The position numbers were made by a program, and so were the translations under genes. The notes below the pieces were generated by a model, which searched no databases, was not told the DNA's origin, and saw only the letters and a program-made list of their open reading frames with translations. From Apricaphanius iberus (Eukaryota; Chordata; Actinopteri; Cyprinodontiformes; Aphaniidae), in assembly GCA_028564705.1 (NCBI GenBank), contig JAPXFQ010001147.1:372001-436000 (forward strand): 64,000 nt of DNA, in the 5' to 3' direction. Below, piece after piece: positions 33,363-43,034 of the stretch (positions are counted from its first letter, which is position 1; the number at the start of each line of letters is the position of its first letter).

Positions 33363-34985
33363 TGTTTCTGTAATCTTTATCAGTACTATTCATTTAAAAA
33401 AAGTTTATTATATTTGAAATTCATACTTTTTTATTCTTATATCTGTTATTCTGTTTTTAATCAGAACCACTGCATACTGAAGATACCAATAGTTAAGCTG
33501 TACTTTCATGAATGCCAAATATTTATAAGTCCCACTACTACTACTACTACTATAGGCTGCTAGTCAGAGCCGGCCCAAGCCATAAGTGAACTAAACGGTT
33601 GCTTAGGGCCCCCAAAACCTATCCAAACAGAGACTACAGATGTAAAACTTTCTGGAAATGTGAATATTACTCCATTTGATTTAGTTTGTTTCAGTGTAAA
33701 TATTTTTTTTTAAATTCAGTTGTTTAAAATTGTGTGTAGTAACTAGTAAGTTTATCTGTAACTAATTATTTTATTAATAATAAAAAAATCAAATTCTATT
33801 TTTATTTTAACATTTTTTTTAAATGTTGCCAAAATATTTAAATTAAAAACATTTAAATGAAAATATATGTACTCTACCTTTTTATTTAGAAAAAGGTTAA
33901 TTATATTTAAAAATTTGATTTAAATTAAAATAAGATTTAAATGTACTTTTTGATATTCATTGTTTTATTGTTGTCTTACCATTGTTACAGTAGCTATGTT
34001 TACATGTGCAAAATATTTTTAATCCGATCATAGTTTGGATTAGAATTTCACATATATCTGATTATGACAAACGTTTACATCCGCTACATGTCTGAACGGA
34101 ATAAATCCTTCTGACATGTGCAGACCTATCTATAACATCAGAAACGGCCGTAGAAAAATAAATAGACTTCCGTTGTAAACAAACATGGCTGCGCCCGTTT
34201 GCAATGGAGGACTACGATGTTCTTATGGTCACGGTTTTACATCCACAAGCTTTCAATCTTATGCACACAATCGAATTACAAACCGAATCCCTTTATCTCT
34301 TTACATATCTAAGAATGACTGAACAGACATGCGCAGGAATAAGCTACATTTGGAATAGGAGTTTACATGCATCACGATCAGATTAACCATCAACCCTCTC
34401 ATGGTACTTGGATCCGAGTTTGATCGGTTCAGAGCAATCTGAATGGCGTGTTTACACGAGGCATTTTTATTCCGATCAGGCTTTTGATCCGATTACTTGT
34501 GTCCATGTAAACGTAGCCGATCTGATGCTTTAGTTTAACCCCTCTATTTTCTTTGAGCTTCAGGTTGTCTAAGATAATTTTAACAATTACCTCTAATTGA
34601 TCTTTAGGATTAGCCAAGTAAACTCTGCCTCCTTTCCTAGATTAGACCAAAGCTTGATTAAAACGCTGTTATTGTGGGTAGTGGTGATAACAGAAAGGGT
34701 CCCCCCTGAGTCAAAATCTGCTTAAGGCCCCATAAGACTTTAGGCCGGCCCAGTGCTACTACTACTACTACTACAATTAATAATAACAATAATTATAATA
34801 ATAACACCCTGTTTCTTTTTTTCCCAGCAGAGGAGCCCATCTACGTAAACACTCATATGATGAATCCTTCACCCAGGCTGATGCCTTCTCCGGAAAACGT
34901 CAAGACGGTCTCCTCCTCTCAGGGCCTGCGGACCCTCAGTTCTGCTCGGAGGCAGGAGGAAAAAAAACAGAGATACAAACACTGA
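29335..34985 (+). CDS. Single-Ig-domain transmembrane receptor, TMIGD2/CD28H-like
   Basis: Exons: 29335-29377, 29798-30166, 30490-30543, 31156-31287, 34831-34985, encoding 250 aa. Residues 1-20 look like a signal peptide (WLKSAIIAILTGAALVL). Residues 25-137 form one V-type Ig domain with C51, W65 and C117 (GWYYCKVQ), extra cysteines C52, C61, C91 and C97, and six N-glycosylation sequons. A short stalk is followed by a transmembrane helix (about 166-190) and a 60-residue tail with one tyrosine motif, PIYVNTH (Y204). After the last Ig cysteine comes KVQTEIP, at the place where CD28/CTLA4 carry MYPPPY and human TMIGD2 carries an EIP-type sequence. In human, TMIGD2 lies next to FSD1 in this same orientation. 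TMIGD2 is a T/NK-cell costimulatory receptor for HHLA2. The family call rests on these points and on synteny; another CD28-family or orphan Ig receptor remains possible. No ITIM or ITAM is present. Confidence 0.7.
29440..29675 (+). mobile_element. tRNA-derived SINE, copy 2, in first intron of the Ig gene
   Basis: Box A-like 'agtggctcagaagttaggag' (29453-29472) and box B-like 'ggttactggtttgggcccc' lead into 'ttgggtctttgggcaagaca' (29531-29550). The 3' end reads 'gtgctatacaagtaaaggcc' (29645-29664) then ATTTACCATTTA. It is the same family as the copies at 23.4 and 41.2 kb. Confidence 0.75.
31300..33290. other. Last intron of the Ig gene, left part
   Basis: AT-rich intron with no exon or domain-bearing frame visible. 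A short block near 32580-32640 ('gtcatggcgtggcagaggga') may be another decayed repeat, but I cannot place it. Confidence 0.45.
33299..33361 (+). repeat. (TAA)n microsatellite, about 20 units
   Basis: Uninterrupted TAA trinucleotides, about 60 bp long, in the last intron of the Ig gene. Likely polymorphic. Confidence 0.95.
33560..34750. mobile_element. Composite element: outer repeat with 'GCCGGCCC' ends and a nested MITE
   Basis: The outer ends 'agagccggcccaagccataa' (33566-33585) and 'actttaggccggcccagtgc' (34736-34755) are inverted relative to each other, and GGGCCCC / GGCCCC lie just inside. Both sides are bordered by (CTA)n runs (33534-33553 and 34755-34774), suggesting insertion into, or duplication of, a CTA microsatellite. 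The inner element is listed separately. Confidence 0.5.
33990..34525. mobile_element. Nested MITE with 'TACGTTTACATG' ends
   Basis: The left end 'agctatgtttacatgtgcaa' (33992-34011), followed by AATCCGATCA, mirrors the right end 'ccatgtaaacgtagccgatc' (34503-34522), preceded by TGATCCGATTA. Such ends characterise an abundant fish MITE. Several internal 'tttacatg' blocks suggest internal duplication. Confidence 0.65.
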
Positions 34986-35286
34986 GAAGCTCAAAGAACT
35001 ACAGACTAATATTAATCAGCTTAATGCGAAGTCACGATTCAACCCTGTTTCATATGATACAAAGACAAGCCTTCTGTAAAGCATGTAGTGGGCATAATTG
35101 ACCACTAGATGTCGCACTTTGATGGGTTTTGTTTTTTTCAAGGTTCTTAACTTTTTCCTTCTCTCATTTTCGTACTATCTCAGGACGTATTTGTATGATC
35201 ACGCTGTAAAAAAAAAAGCTTTGCATGTTAAATAAGAAAAACTAATGAAATATGTAAATATATCACTTTTTATTGTTACTTTTAAT

Positions 35287-35292
35287 ATTAAA
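35287..35292 (+). terminator. Candidate polyadenylation signal of the Ig gene
   Basis: ATTAAA, a common AATAAA variant, lies 302 nt after the stop codon. It is only about 150-200 bp upstream of the likely first exon of the semaphorin gene. Confidence 0.35.
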
Positions 35293-35399
35293 ATTGTTAA
35301 AGCTGACGTTAGGCTTTTTAAGTTTTTATGTGGATACACCTTAAAAAAAAACAACAACGTTATTTTCAATTTCAAATCACACGAGATAAAAACATCTTA

Positions 35400-35636
35400 G
35401 GGAAATATAAAGGGTTTTCCTCTCTGGTCTGTAAAGTAGAGGAGGGTTTTATTTTTTAAGGGAAAAGTATAGTGTAGTCACGTGATCTGGCGCTGCTGGA
35501 TTATCGCTCCCTGCAGGATTTACTAGGTGTGGGCTGAGCGTTACAGGTGGACTAGAGAAAGCGCCGATACGGATCCAAACAGAACCGAGTCGGTCTGTGA
35601 GGGGTTCCCATGTAGATCCCAGCAGCTGGATTTCTG
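35400..35636 (+). promoter_or_regulatory. Probable promoter and non-coding first exon of the semaphorin gene
   Basis: A TATA-like 'aaatataaaggg' (about 35403-35414) and an E-box CACGTG (35479-35484) precede GC-richer sequence ending in a strong donor, TTTCTG/GTAAGT (GT at 35637). A start-stop pair ATGTAG sits at 35610-35615. The next matching acceptor is the leader exon at 50518. This is inferred from composition and splice signal only, with no transcript evidence. Confidence 0.45.
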
Positions 35637-35639
35637 GTA

Positions 35640-38600
35640 AGTCCGATTCAGGAACGGTGTGATTTAGCACTTGTTTTCTGTCAGTGCAGGTTGGCCCCAC
35701 GCTCTCGCTTTCTCGTGTGTTGTGTTATTTTGTTGCTTGTTTCCACGGATCTGGGCATGTGGGATTTAAACCTAGGTACGGAAAGGACAAACAAAGCGCT
35801 GTATATTCCCGGATTTCTTTCGAGATTATGGGATAAAGTAATCTAATAATAGCAGAGGAGAGCTGGAGTGAGCAGTAGTGGGATATGATAGGCTGCACGG
35901 CGGATAGTTTTTCACAGGGAGAAGCGCTCAGACTTCTGAGGACTGCCAGATGAGTGCAGCTATCAGGAAGAACTGTTTTCAGCAGCAGGGCTGGAGAAGC
36001 GACATAGATTTCCTGCAGACACTTTTCCAGCTTTGCGACACGTTACGATTAAACGCGATAAATAAGTGGATTATTTTGGAAACGTTTTCAATGCATTTGG
36101 TATAGCTGCAACTTAATAGGAAGAATTTAAATTGTTTGTCATACCATAGATGCAGATAGTCACTTACTGAACGTGTCAGGGTTAGTTTGGATTTAATAAA
36201 TTTTTTTGTACAGCGTTATTTAGTCAATCTAAACTCATGTGTGAATTCATACAGGCTGTTCTGAATAATCCATTTGTATTTCCCTTCTTTGTTTGGTTGT
36301 TTTTAATTAAATTTATCCTTCAAATGTCTTTATATTCATAAGGTATGTTACTGTCAGCGAGCCTGGGGCTTCTATACCTCTTTTGTTTTGTAACAAAACC
36401 ATTTTTGATTTACCCAAAGCAGAATATCGGGTTAAAGTGATGGTTGTAAGTAAAAATCGATAGTTATTTGAGAAAATGCTTAGTTAGCATGCACAAGGTC
36501 TGGTTTCTATCACAAAAAGAAAATATTTTTTAACAGACAATGTATGCTTTCCTACATTAACACACAACTTTTTGGCCAAATAAACAGGGTTACATGTCAA
36601 TTAAATGGTATTTATTCTAACACTAAAACGGATATAAAGGGTATCCATCAAACTTTGTTTTCAAGTATCAGAGAAATGTTGAAAAACATTTTTAATGATG
36701 TAATTCCTTTGTGAATTTTGGATCACAACGCTTCACATGTTTGAATTGAAGAATATAATTTGGTCCCAGAATTTCCTCTTCAATCTGTAGCTGTCTTAAA
36801 TGTTAACCCACATACCCATTATCTCGGTATAAATTCAATGTTCTCGTTTAATACTTTTATTAGACGCAGTCATTTGGTTTTACACAACTTGTGAAAATAT
36901 AGTGATATACCTGCTTTTACACTCAATGGCAGCAGAAGTGACTTTTGAAAAAACACAAAACAAAAAAACCCGACTAGGCTGGAATGGCTAGATTTCATAA
37001 TCAAAGGGCTTCAGGGGTCATTTTAAACTGAGTTTTGGAAACGCATAAGGAGTAGTTGATTTGTTCCATTGAAAGGATTCTCAGGTCCCAACAATATTTC
37101 CTGCAGAATGTGTGCATCATCTGCCAAGAAACAAAAAGTAATTGCTCTGCAGTCAGAAGTAAGAGTTGGTTTAGGTATGCTGAGCCAAGTGGCAGATATG
37201 CAGATAGAGGATAAATTAATTAAAGTTGGATTTCAAACATCTTGCAACTCAGAAGTATCAGAAATGTCCCAGAATCTGTGGCGATATCTGTCCAAAGCTG
37301 CATGTTAGAATTATGGTAGGATAATGCTGGCTGATCAGCTCGATTCGTGTACCTCCTGCTTTGTTAGTAACCCAAATATACATACATAAAGCACAATCTG
37401 CTGATGTTTTTTTTTCCCCTATGCACTTTTAAACGTGTTGTTGTTTTTTTAAAATCCTGCAATCAGAATCCACACTACATATTTTTAATATTTTTGCTCA
37501 GTTACATTTACAGAAAATGACTTTAATTCGATGTAAAAGTGGAAGCGTGGAAGGCGTATGGATGATGTAAATCTGTACGGGATACATAAAGTGTTGCTGA
37601 TGCACTTTCTCTCACGGGGAATGGCCCAGTTAAGCTGTCACCCTGCAGCTCAGTGGGCTCATATCAATGTGTGTGTATGTGTGTGTCGTGTGAGTGGAGG
37701 TACATCTGCACACAACCCAACCTGTCATGTACTGGTACTCTGTGGTCTGAGCTGGAGATGATGCATGCTTTCTTTGTGCCTCACTGTGCAAGTGGGGGTT
37801 TCTTTTGCCTTATGCCGCAAGATCATAAATGACTTCTTAGAAGTCATTTTTGATCAGGCAGACCCATCAGACTCGCGTTGTTAAGTGGATTTTAGGTCTC
37901 ACATGAGTGAGAATCACAACAGTATGAAGGAAAGAATGGGGGGCAAACATCTTAATGGTGTTGTTTGTGTGTAAATCTGAACTCATAAACCCAGTTTATC
38001 TATTAAGCAGTTTCATCTACTTGTTTTCTCATTAGTGATGTTTAAATGAGTCAAAATATGTTTTGGTGACTGATGGTGGTAGCTAACAGGCTCTGCGTAT
38101 TAAATTTTCCCACAAAAATGCCTGAAATGCTCACTGTTTCTTACAATTTATATGTACTTACTATGAATCTTAGAATCTTAGTGACTCAGATTACTTTTCC
38201 GAACACTACCAGTGTGAAAATCAGAGTAAACATGACTTCTTTGTGTTGTTTCGTTCGTAACTGGGCCGGTCATTGTTATCGTTTATCAGGGTTTTGAACT
38301 GTTTTGGTTTCAAAACCGCTCAACTTCCTTTTTAGATGAGACGGCAGAGAAAGTGCCAGCGTTACCTGAGTTTTGCTCGGCAATCATCGAGCGCCGACCC
38401 TCCTTTGCTTGTTGCTGCACGCTGCCAGTCAGCTGGCTCAAAGAAAGCTACAGCAATTCTCTGTAGCTTGCAAAAAAAAAAACAAACACACAAAGAAGAA
38501 AAGTTGGGTCGTTTTAGAAATGTTTTTGTGCGTGAAAAAAACATTTACCGGGTATGGTGTGGAATGTATTAAAATAACAAAAATTATAGATAACATTTTA

Positions 38601-40110
38601 TTTGGAGAAACATAATGAAATATCTGAAATCATTGGTGAACAGGTGAAATATGGAGAAAAAAATAAACATATTTTTGTAGTGTTAACAGAACCACATACT
38701 CTTAGCACTTTTGATTTGCGAAGCAACTTGTTCTCGTTGATTCCTTTTTTAAGTAAAGGTTAGCAACATATGCTTTGATGCATAAATGTGGGTTAAACTA
38801 AACGTCACTTTTTGTTGGATTCGTAACAACAACCTCCATCACATCACTCACTGCACATTTCTTCTGTTTATATCAGCCTTTCACTCCCCCTGATTGGTCC
38901 ATTATACCTATCCACATGTCATAATTATTTATCCACAATATGAATGCCTCTCTCATTCTTCTCTTTGAAATGAAAACATGTTGATCATTAGATACATTTT
39001 TGTGAAACTGGTATTTTAGCTGTTTGGGTCTCTCTGCTTGGCTGCTGCCCCTGTGACTCTGATGGATGGTTAATCATATGCAAATTTGATACCGCTACAT
39101 GCTTATTTCTAATATTTGTTTGGCCCCCTTCTCAATCCTGAAATAATTCTTTGTTCCTGATCTAAAGTTTTAAATGACCCAATCCCCACATTCTGTTTTC
39201 TGGTTAGTCTCGTCTGTCACAACTTTTCCCTGCGGTGTTATACTCCTGCTCTGACTTGTCCGGGTGTGTGTGTTTTTATTTTTCTAAAAGACATTTCCAC
39301 TTAAACAGACTCGTCTGATCAATGATGAGTGATTTGTCAGAATAAGGGGAGGATCTTATTCGACTGGTTGCATTTTTACAAGACCTTGTTGTCTTAATGC
39401 AATAATGACTGTTAGTTGTCTGGTGGCTTAGAGCTAATGATACATGTCACAGCAGGCTGGAAGAACTGTACACACAGCATGTTTTTAAAGTATTGCTTTC
39501 AGCTTCCGTGCATGTCAAAGTCAAATCCAACAACCTGCTGTCACTATTACTATTACTTTTTTAGCAAATCTGATATTGCCTTGCAATAATATAAACCGGA
39601 TTTGAACTGGGTTGTGTTTTCCAGTGAGTGTTTCGCAGCAGCGTCTGTTACTAGAGTGTCAGAAGTGAACACCCTCCCACAACAGGTTTCCTGTTTGGGC
39701 CCCTGTGATGGAACACTGTATTAGAGCCAACACACCAGCGGGTTAGCCCACTGGTCTGCCAGAGGACATCGATGTCAGGCTTGCAGCCAAGCGGACACAG
39801 AGAAGAGCAGAAAAAAACAGACAAAGTATTCCAGTGAGGGCGTTTAACCTGCGTAACAGTTAGTCAGCCGTGCATGTAAATCAGTCACAGCCTCGCCCCT
39901 GTGACACAGCGTGGTGCACTACTGCATGGCGAAATCATAATCTACAGACCCTGCCTATGCTGGCGTGACTCACTCCAGCTGTTAGCCCAGTTTTTTGTTG
40001 TTTTCTTTTATCTCTTTTTTTGTTGTTGTTTTAAACGTGTTGTGACTCACCTGGTTGACAAAAACAGCGTGCATGTCCGTGCAAGCTTCAAACCTGTTTT
40101 GTAATGTTTT
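35640..40110. other. First part of the putative 15-kb semaphorin intron
   Basis: No conserved exon or repeat family could be assigned with confidence. It contains GT dinucleotide runs near 37669-37686 and a few short open frames without recognisable domains. It could hold enhancers, which cannot be seen from one sequence. Confidence 0.45.
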
Positions 40111-40555
40111 TCAGGGGTGGACAAGCACGTACAGTGCCTCTCAAGACTATTTATACCCTTTGAACTGGTTTGCATGTTTTTTGATTAGGAATTTGGTAGT
40201 GGTAAACCAACAAAACTGGCACACTTTTGTAAAACGGGACGAGAACACATGGCTTTCCAAAATATCCCAAATAGCAATCAGAAAAGCTTGGTTAGCGTAT
40301 TTACTCAGCCAATTTTGTGGACAAGTCTGAGTTTGAAATTGTTGAACGTTCTTCTTTATAGGCTCACGGCTGCTCAGATTGGACAGAGTGTGTGTGTGTA
40401 AATAGCAGTTTTTACATCTTACCACAGATGCTTAATTGAACCTTGACTGGACGGTTCTAATGCAGGAATATGCTTAGATTCAAGCTACGGCATGTTTAAT
40501 TTTGCTGTCCCGCTGGAAGGTGAAGCAGTCTTGTGCAACCTCTGACAGGTTTTCT

Positions 40556-41176
40556 TAAGCCTAGTTTATACATGCTTGACGCAGCGCCATTATCCGTTGA
40601 CGCAAGGGTTCTCTGTAAATGCATGGAGTCAAGAACCATTTTCTAACTATCCATCAACGGAGAGCGTATACCTGTGATTGGTCAGTTAAGCAACAGCCAG
40701 AGATCGTTTCACCAGAACAGGGCTCTATAGTCGCTGTAATCAGTAGTTAATGCAGCGTTTGGCCACTACATGCTTTACATTCAAAGGATAATTTATCTAA
40801 TCTGGTCTCGTGGTGATGTAGAGAAACAACAAAACGGGCTGCTGTGTTTGTTTACTTGTGTTTTTAGAGCATTCCATGAGCTGCACTTCTAGGAAAAAGC
40901 TTTACAGCTTGATCAAAATTTTCTTTCTGTCGTCTATTACTCCTTGAGGAAGGGAACGAGTTCACAAGCTGAAGAAACTATGCTGTAACCGTAGGCAGAC
41001 CCGCCAAGAAAAGTTAGCACCCCCTGCTGTCCTGGTCAGTAATTGCTTTGCAACACAGAAAAATCAACAGAGAACGGAGAGAAAGAAACAGAGTACCATA
41101 AATGAAAAACGTCTCAGTCAATACTTCTGCGTCTGGGTGCAAAGTTGCTGTCGGAGAAGCATAAACTAGGCTTTAC
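40556..41176. mobile_element. MITE-like insertion with 'AAGCCTAGTTTAT' inverted ends
   Basis: 'aagcctagtttatacatgct' (40557-40576) at the left is inverted as 'agcataaactaggctttacg' (41158-41177) at the right. The 620 bp body contains no long frame. It splits the antisense Tc1 copy. Confidence 0.6.
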
Positions 41177-41204
41177 GGCCCTCTCTTATGTTGTACTAAG
41201 TTCT

Positions 41205-41432
41205 TTTGGGACCACCGTGGCGCTATCTTAACCAGAGGCTGACGGTTCGAACCCCGCACCGTCTGTCTCAATCGTTGTGTCCTTGGGCACCCAACTGGCC
41301 TACTGGTGGCTGCAAGTCTTCAGCAGCTGTGGCTTCAATGTAGTTTGCACACAACAGTGTGCGTGAATGTCTTTTGAGGTCTTCAGGACTAGATTAAGTG
41401 CTATACAAGTACAGACCATTTACCATTTATTC
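41205..41432 (+). mobile_element. tRNA-derived SINE, copy 3
   Basis: A box B-like GGTTCGAACCC at 41243-41253 is followed by 'gttgtgtccttgggcaccca' (41273-41292), and the 3' end is 'agtgctatacaagtacagac' (41397-41416) then CATTTACCATTTA. It is the best preserved tRNA-like head of the three family members. Confidence 0.75.
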
Positions 41433-41524
41433 CACCCAGTTATCTTCCCTGTCCCTGTAGAAAATACATCCCCAAAGCATATTTCCACTGTCCTGTTTTG
41501 AATTGGGGAGGATGTGTTCAAAGT

Positions 41525-41735
41525 TTCTCAGTATGTTTACATGCACATCTTAATCAAGTTTGCAGAGAACTCTGATTCCCAATCGCTTTATCTGTGTAGC
41601 TTAGCCGAGTTTCTGAAACTCCAGCTTGGTTTGACTTAAGATGGACTAAGGTGTATACATGCATTTCTGATTTCAGTCGGTTTAAGGTAATAATTCAACT
41701 TTCTTATGCAGCATGTAAATGTTCTGACTGTGCAT
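41525..41735. mobile_element. MITE remnant with 'TATGTTTACATG' end
   Basis: 'agtatgtttacatgcacatc' (41530-41549) resembles the terminus of the MITE at 33990. A partly inverted 'gcagcatgtaaatgttctga' (41708-41727) lies at the other side. It also sits inside the antisense Tc1 copy. Confidence 0.5.
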
Positions 41736-42149
41736 TTACACTGTGACTATGTTAGCTATAGGGCTTTGTAGTGGAATAAAAATGTCCATTTTGGTCTCAT
41801 CTGACCAGAGCATCTTCTTCTACAGGTTCCTTACAAGTCTTTTGCAAACTGCAACTTGTTTGGCTTTCCTTTCTCATTCTCTTTCTTTTGACAGTTCTTT
41901 TGCCAGACAATGTTTTTTAACCACTGTGCCACGGTACACTAGTGTGCCATGAGAGAGGTGTGGTATGGGAAATTAGTTATCAATTTCCTGTACTTGGTCT
42001 AAATTATATTAAATTATATCGTCTGCAAATAATATGTCTTTGTCGAAAGTCTGTGCTGCCTAGTGACTGGCAGAGTAATTATACCATACTCCTCCAGATC
42101 AGTAGGTAGCAGCAGGTAGCTAATATTCTTGCATTTTGAGACAAGAGAA

Positions 42150-42450
42150 TAAGTGATGCCTGGATGCAGCAATGGCACTGTTGCTAGCGAGACTATAGGG
42201 ATAGTAATGGAGTTTTACAAAAGGAAAAAATATATAAACTCCAAACTAGACCCTGGAAAAAATTCGGACCCAGAGAAAGGCCCTAGTATGAATGGTCAAA
42301 CGAAAGGAAAGACGGTGAACTTTACTTTACTTTACTTTACTTTAACCAGGGATGCAACAAAGCCACCTCTGTTGTGCTTGGTGTGTGGTGAAAAGCTAGC
42401 CAACAGCGCTATGGTCCCAAGTAAGCTTAAAGGGAAAGTTTTTTGTTTTT
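42150..42450 (+). mobile_element. hAT (Buster/ZBED5-like) transposase N-terminal fragment
   Basis: An open frame from 42153 encodes [13 protein letters not shown] and, further on, [18 protein letters not shown], then PSKLKGK. This is the BED-type zinc-finger start of Buster-class hAT transposases (CxVCxExLxNxxMxPSKLKxH). The frame runs into unrelated sequence after KLKGK, and the rest of the transposase is absent. A (TTTAC)n tract interrupts the region before the finger. Confidence 0.55.
42320..42345 (+). repeat. (TTTAC)n short tandem repeat
   Basis: About five TTTAC units inside the hAT fragment. Confidence 0.85.
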
Positions 42451-43034
42451 GTTCAACCTGGACCTTTGTTTTAGCAAATTTTATGTTCATTTACTCACCC
42501 AGACAAGTTTGGAGCCACTTGGAGTCCTTCTGGAGGAGTTTATTTCCAGTCGCAATCAGTGTACATCCATATGATGGGAGTCAATCAGGAATGTAATGTA
42601 ATAAGGCATTATCTGGCCCAAAACTCCTTCATTTAACCAATGTTTTGTTATGAATAGTTAGCAATAAACCGCTGTGAGTTCGGAAAGTTTGGAAGAAAAA
42701 AAAAACCTTCCCCCTTAAGCTTAGTTGGTGGTGTGCCTGGTGATTTTTATCAATGATTTTTTATTTATTTATTTTGGTTCAAAAAAGATAGGAAAATACT
42801 CAGGTCATATGTCTGCAACCTTTAGTTCTGGAAATGTGTGTGGCTAAGTAAAATTTGGGTTCTTTGATTTAAACAATCTTTTTTATGGTAGTTTATGTTT
42901 TTAAAGACAGAATTTATTTAGCAGCACAGAGGGCAAAAAAATGCTTTTTGGAAGGTAAATGTTGCTGTCCACAGCCATGTGTTTAGGTTGGTTTGCCGTT
43001 GTGCCGTCCTGTTTCTATTTTTGAATGATGGATA

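Larger units (their letters stand above)
40120..41960 (-). mobile_element. Antisense Tc1-like fossil interrupted by three later insertions
   Basis: Pieces of one antisense Tc1 copy appear in order: 'acagtgcctctcaagactat' (40131-40150); 'ccacagatgcttaattgaac' (40422-40441) to 'tctgacaggttttctt' (about 40541-40556); 'ttccctgtccctgtagaaaa' (41444-41463); 'ttttggtctcatctgaccag' (41788-41807). Between them lie a MITE (40556-41176), a SINE (41205-41432) and a second MITE (41525-41735). Confidence 0.65.

Noticed and set aside
29335..34985. Interpretation of the Ig gene as an ITIM or ITAM receptor (NITR-like)
   Set aside because: The tail has one YVNT motif and a terminal RYKH tyrosine; neither fits ITIM, ITSM or ITAM spacing, and the transmembrane helix lacks a charged residue for adaptor pairing.
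41205..41432. A tRNA gene, suggested by box B GGTTCGAACCC
   Set aside because: There is no closed acceptor stem, and the sequence continues into a SINE body and tail shared with two other copies. The same applies to 55361-55510.
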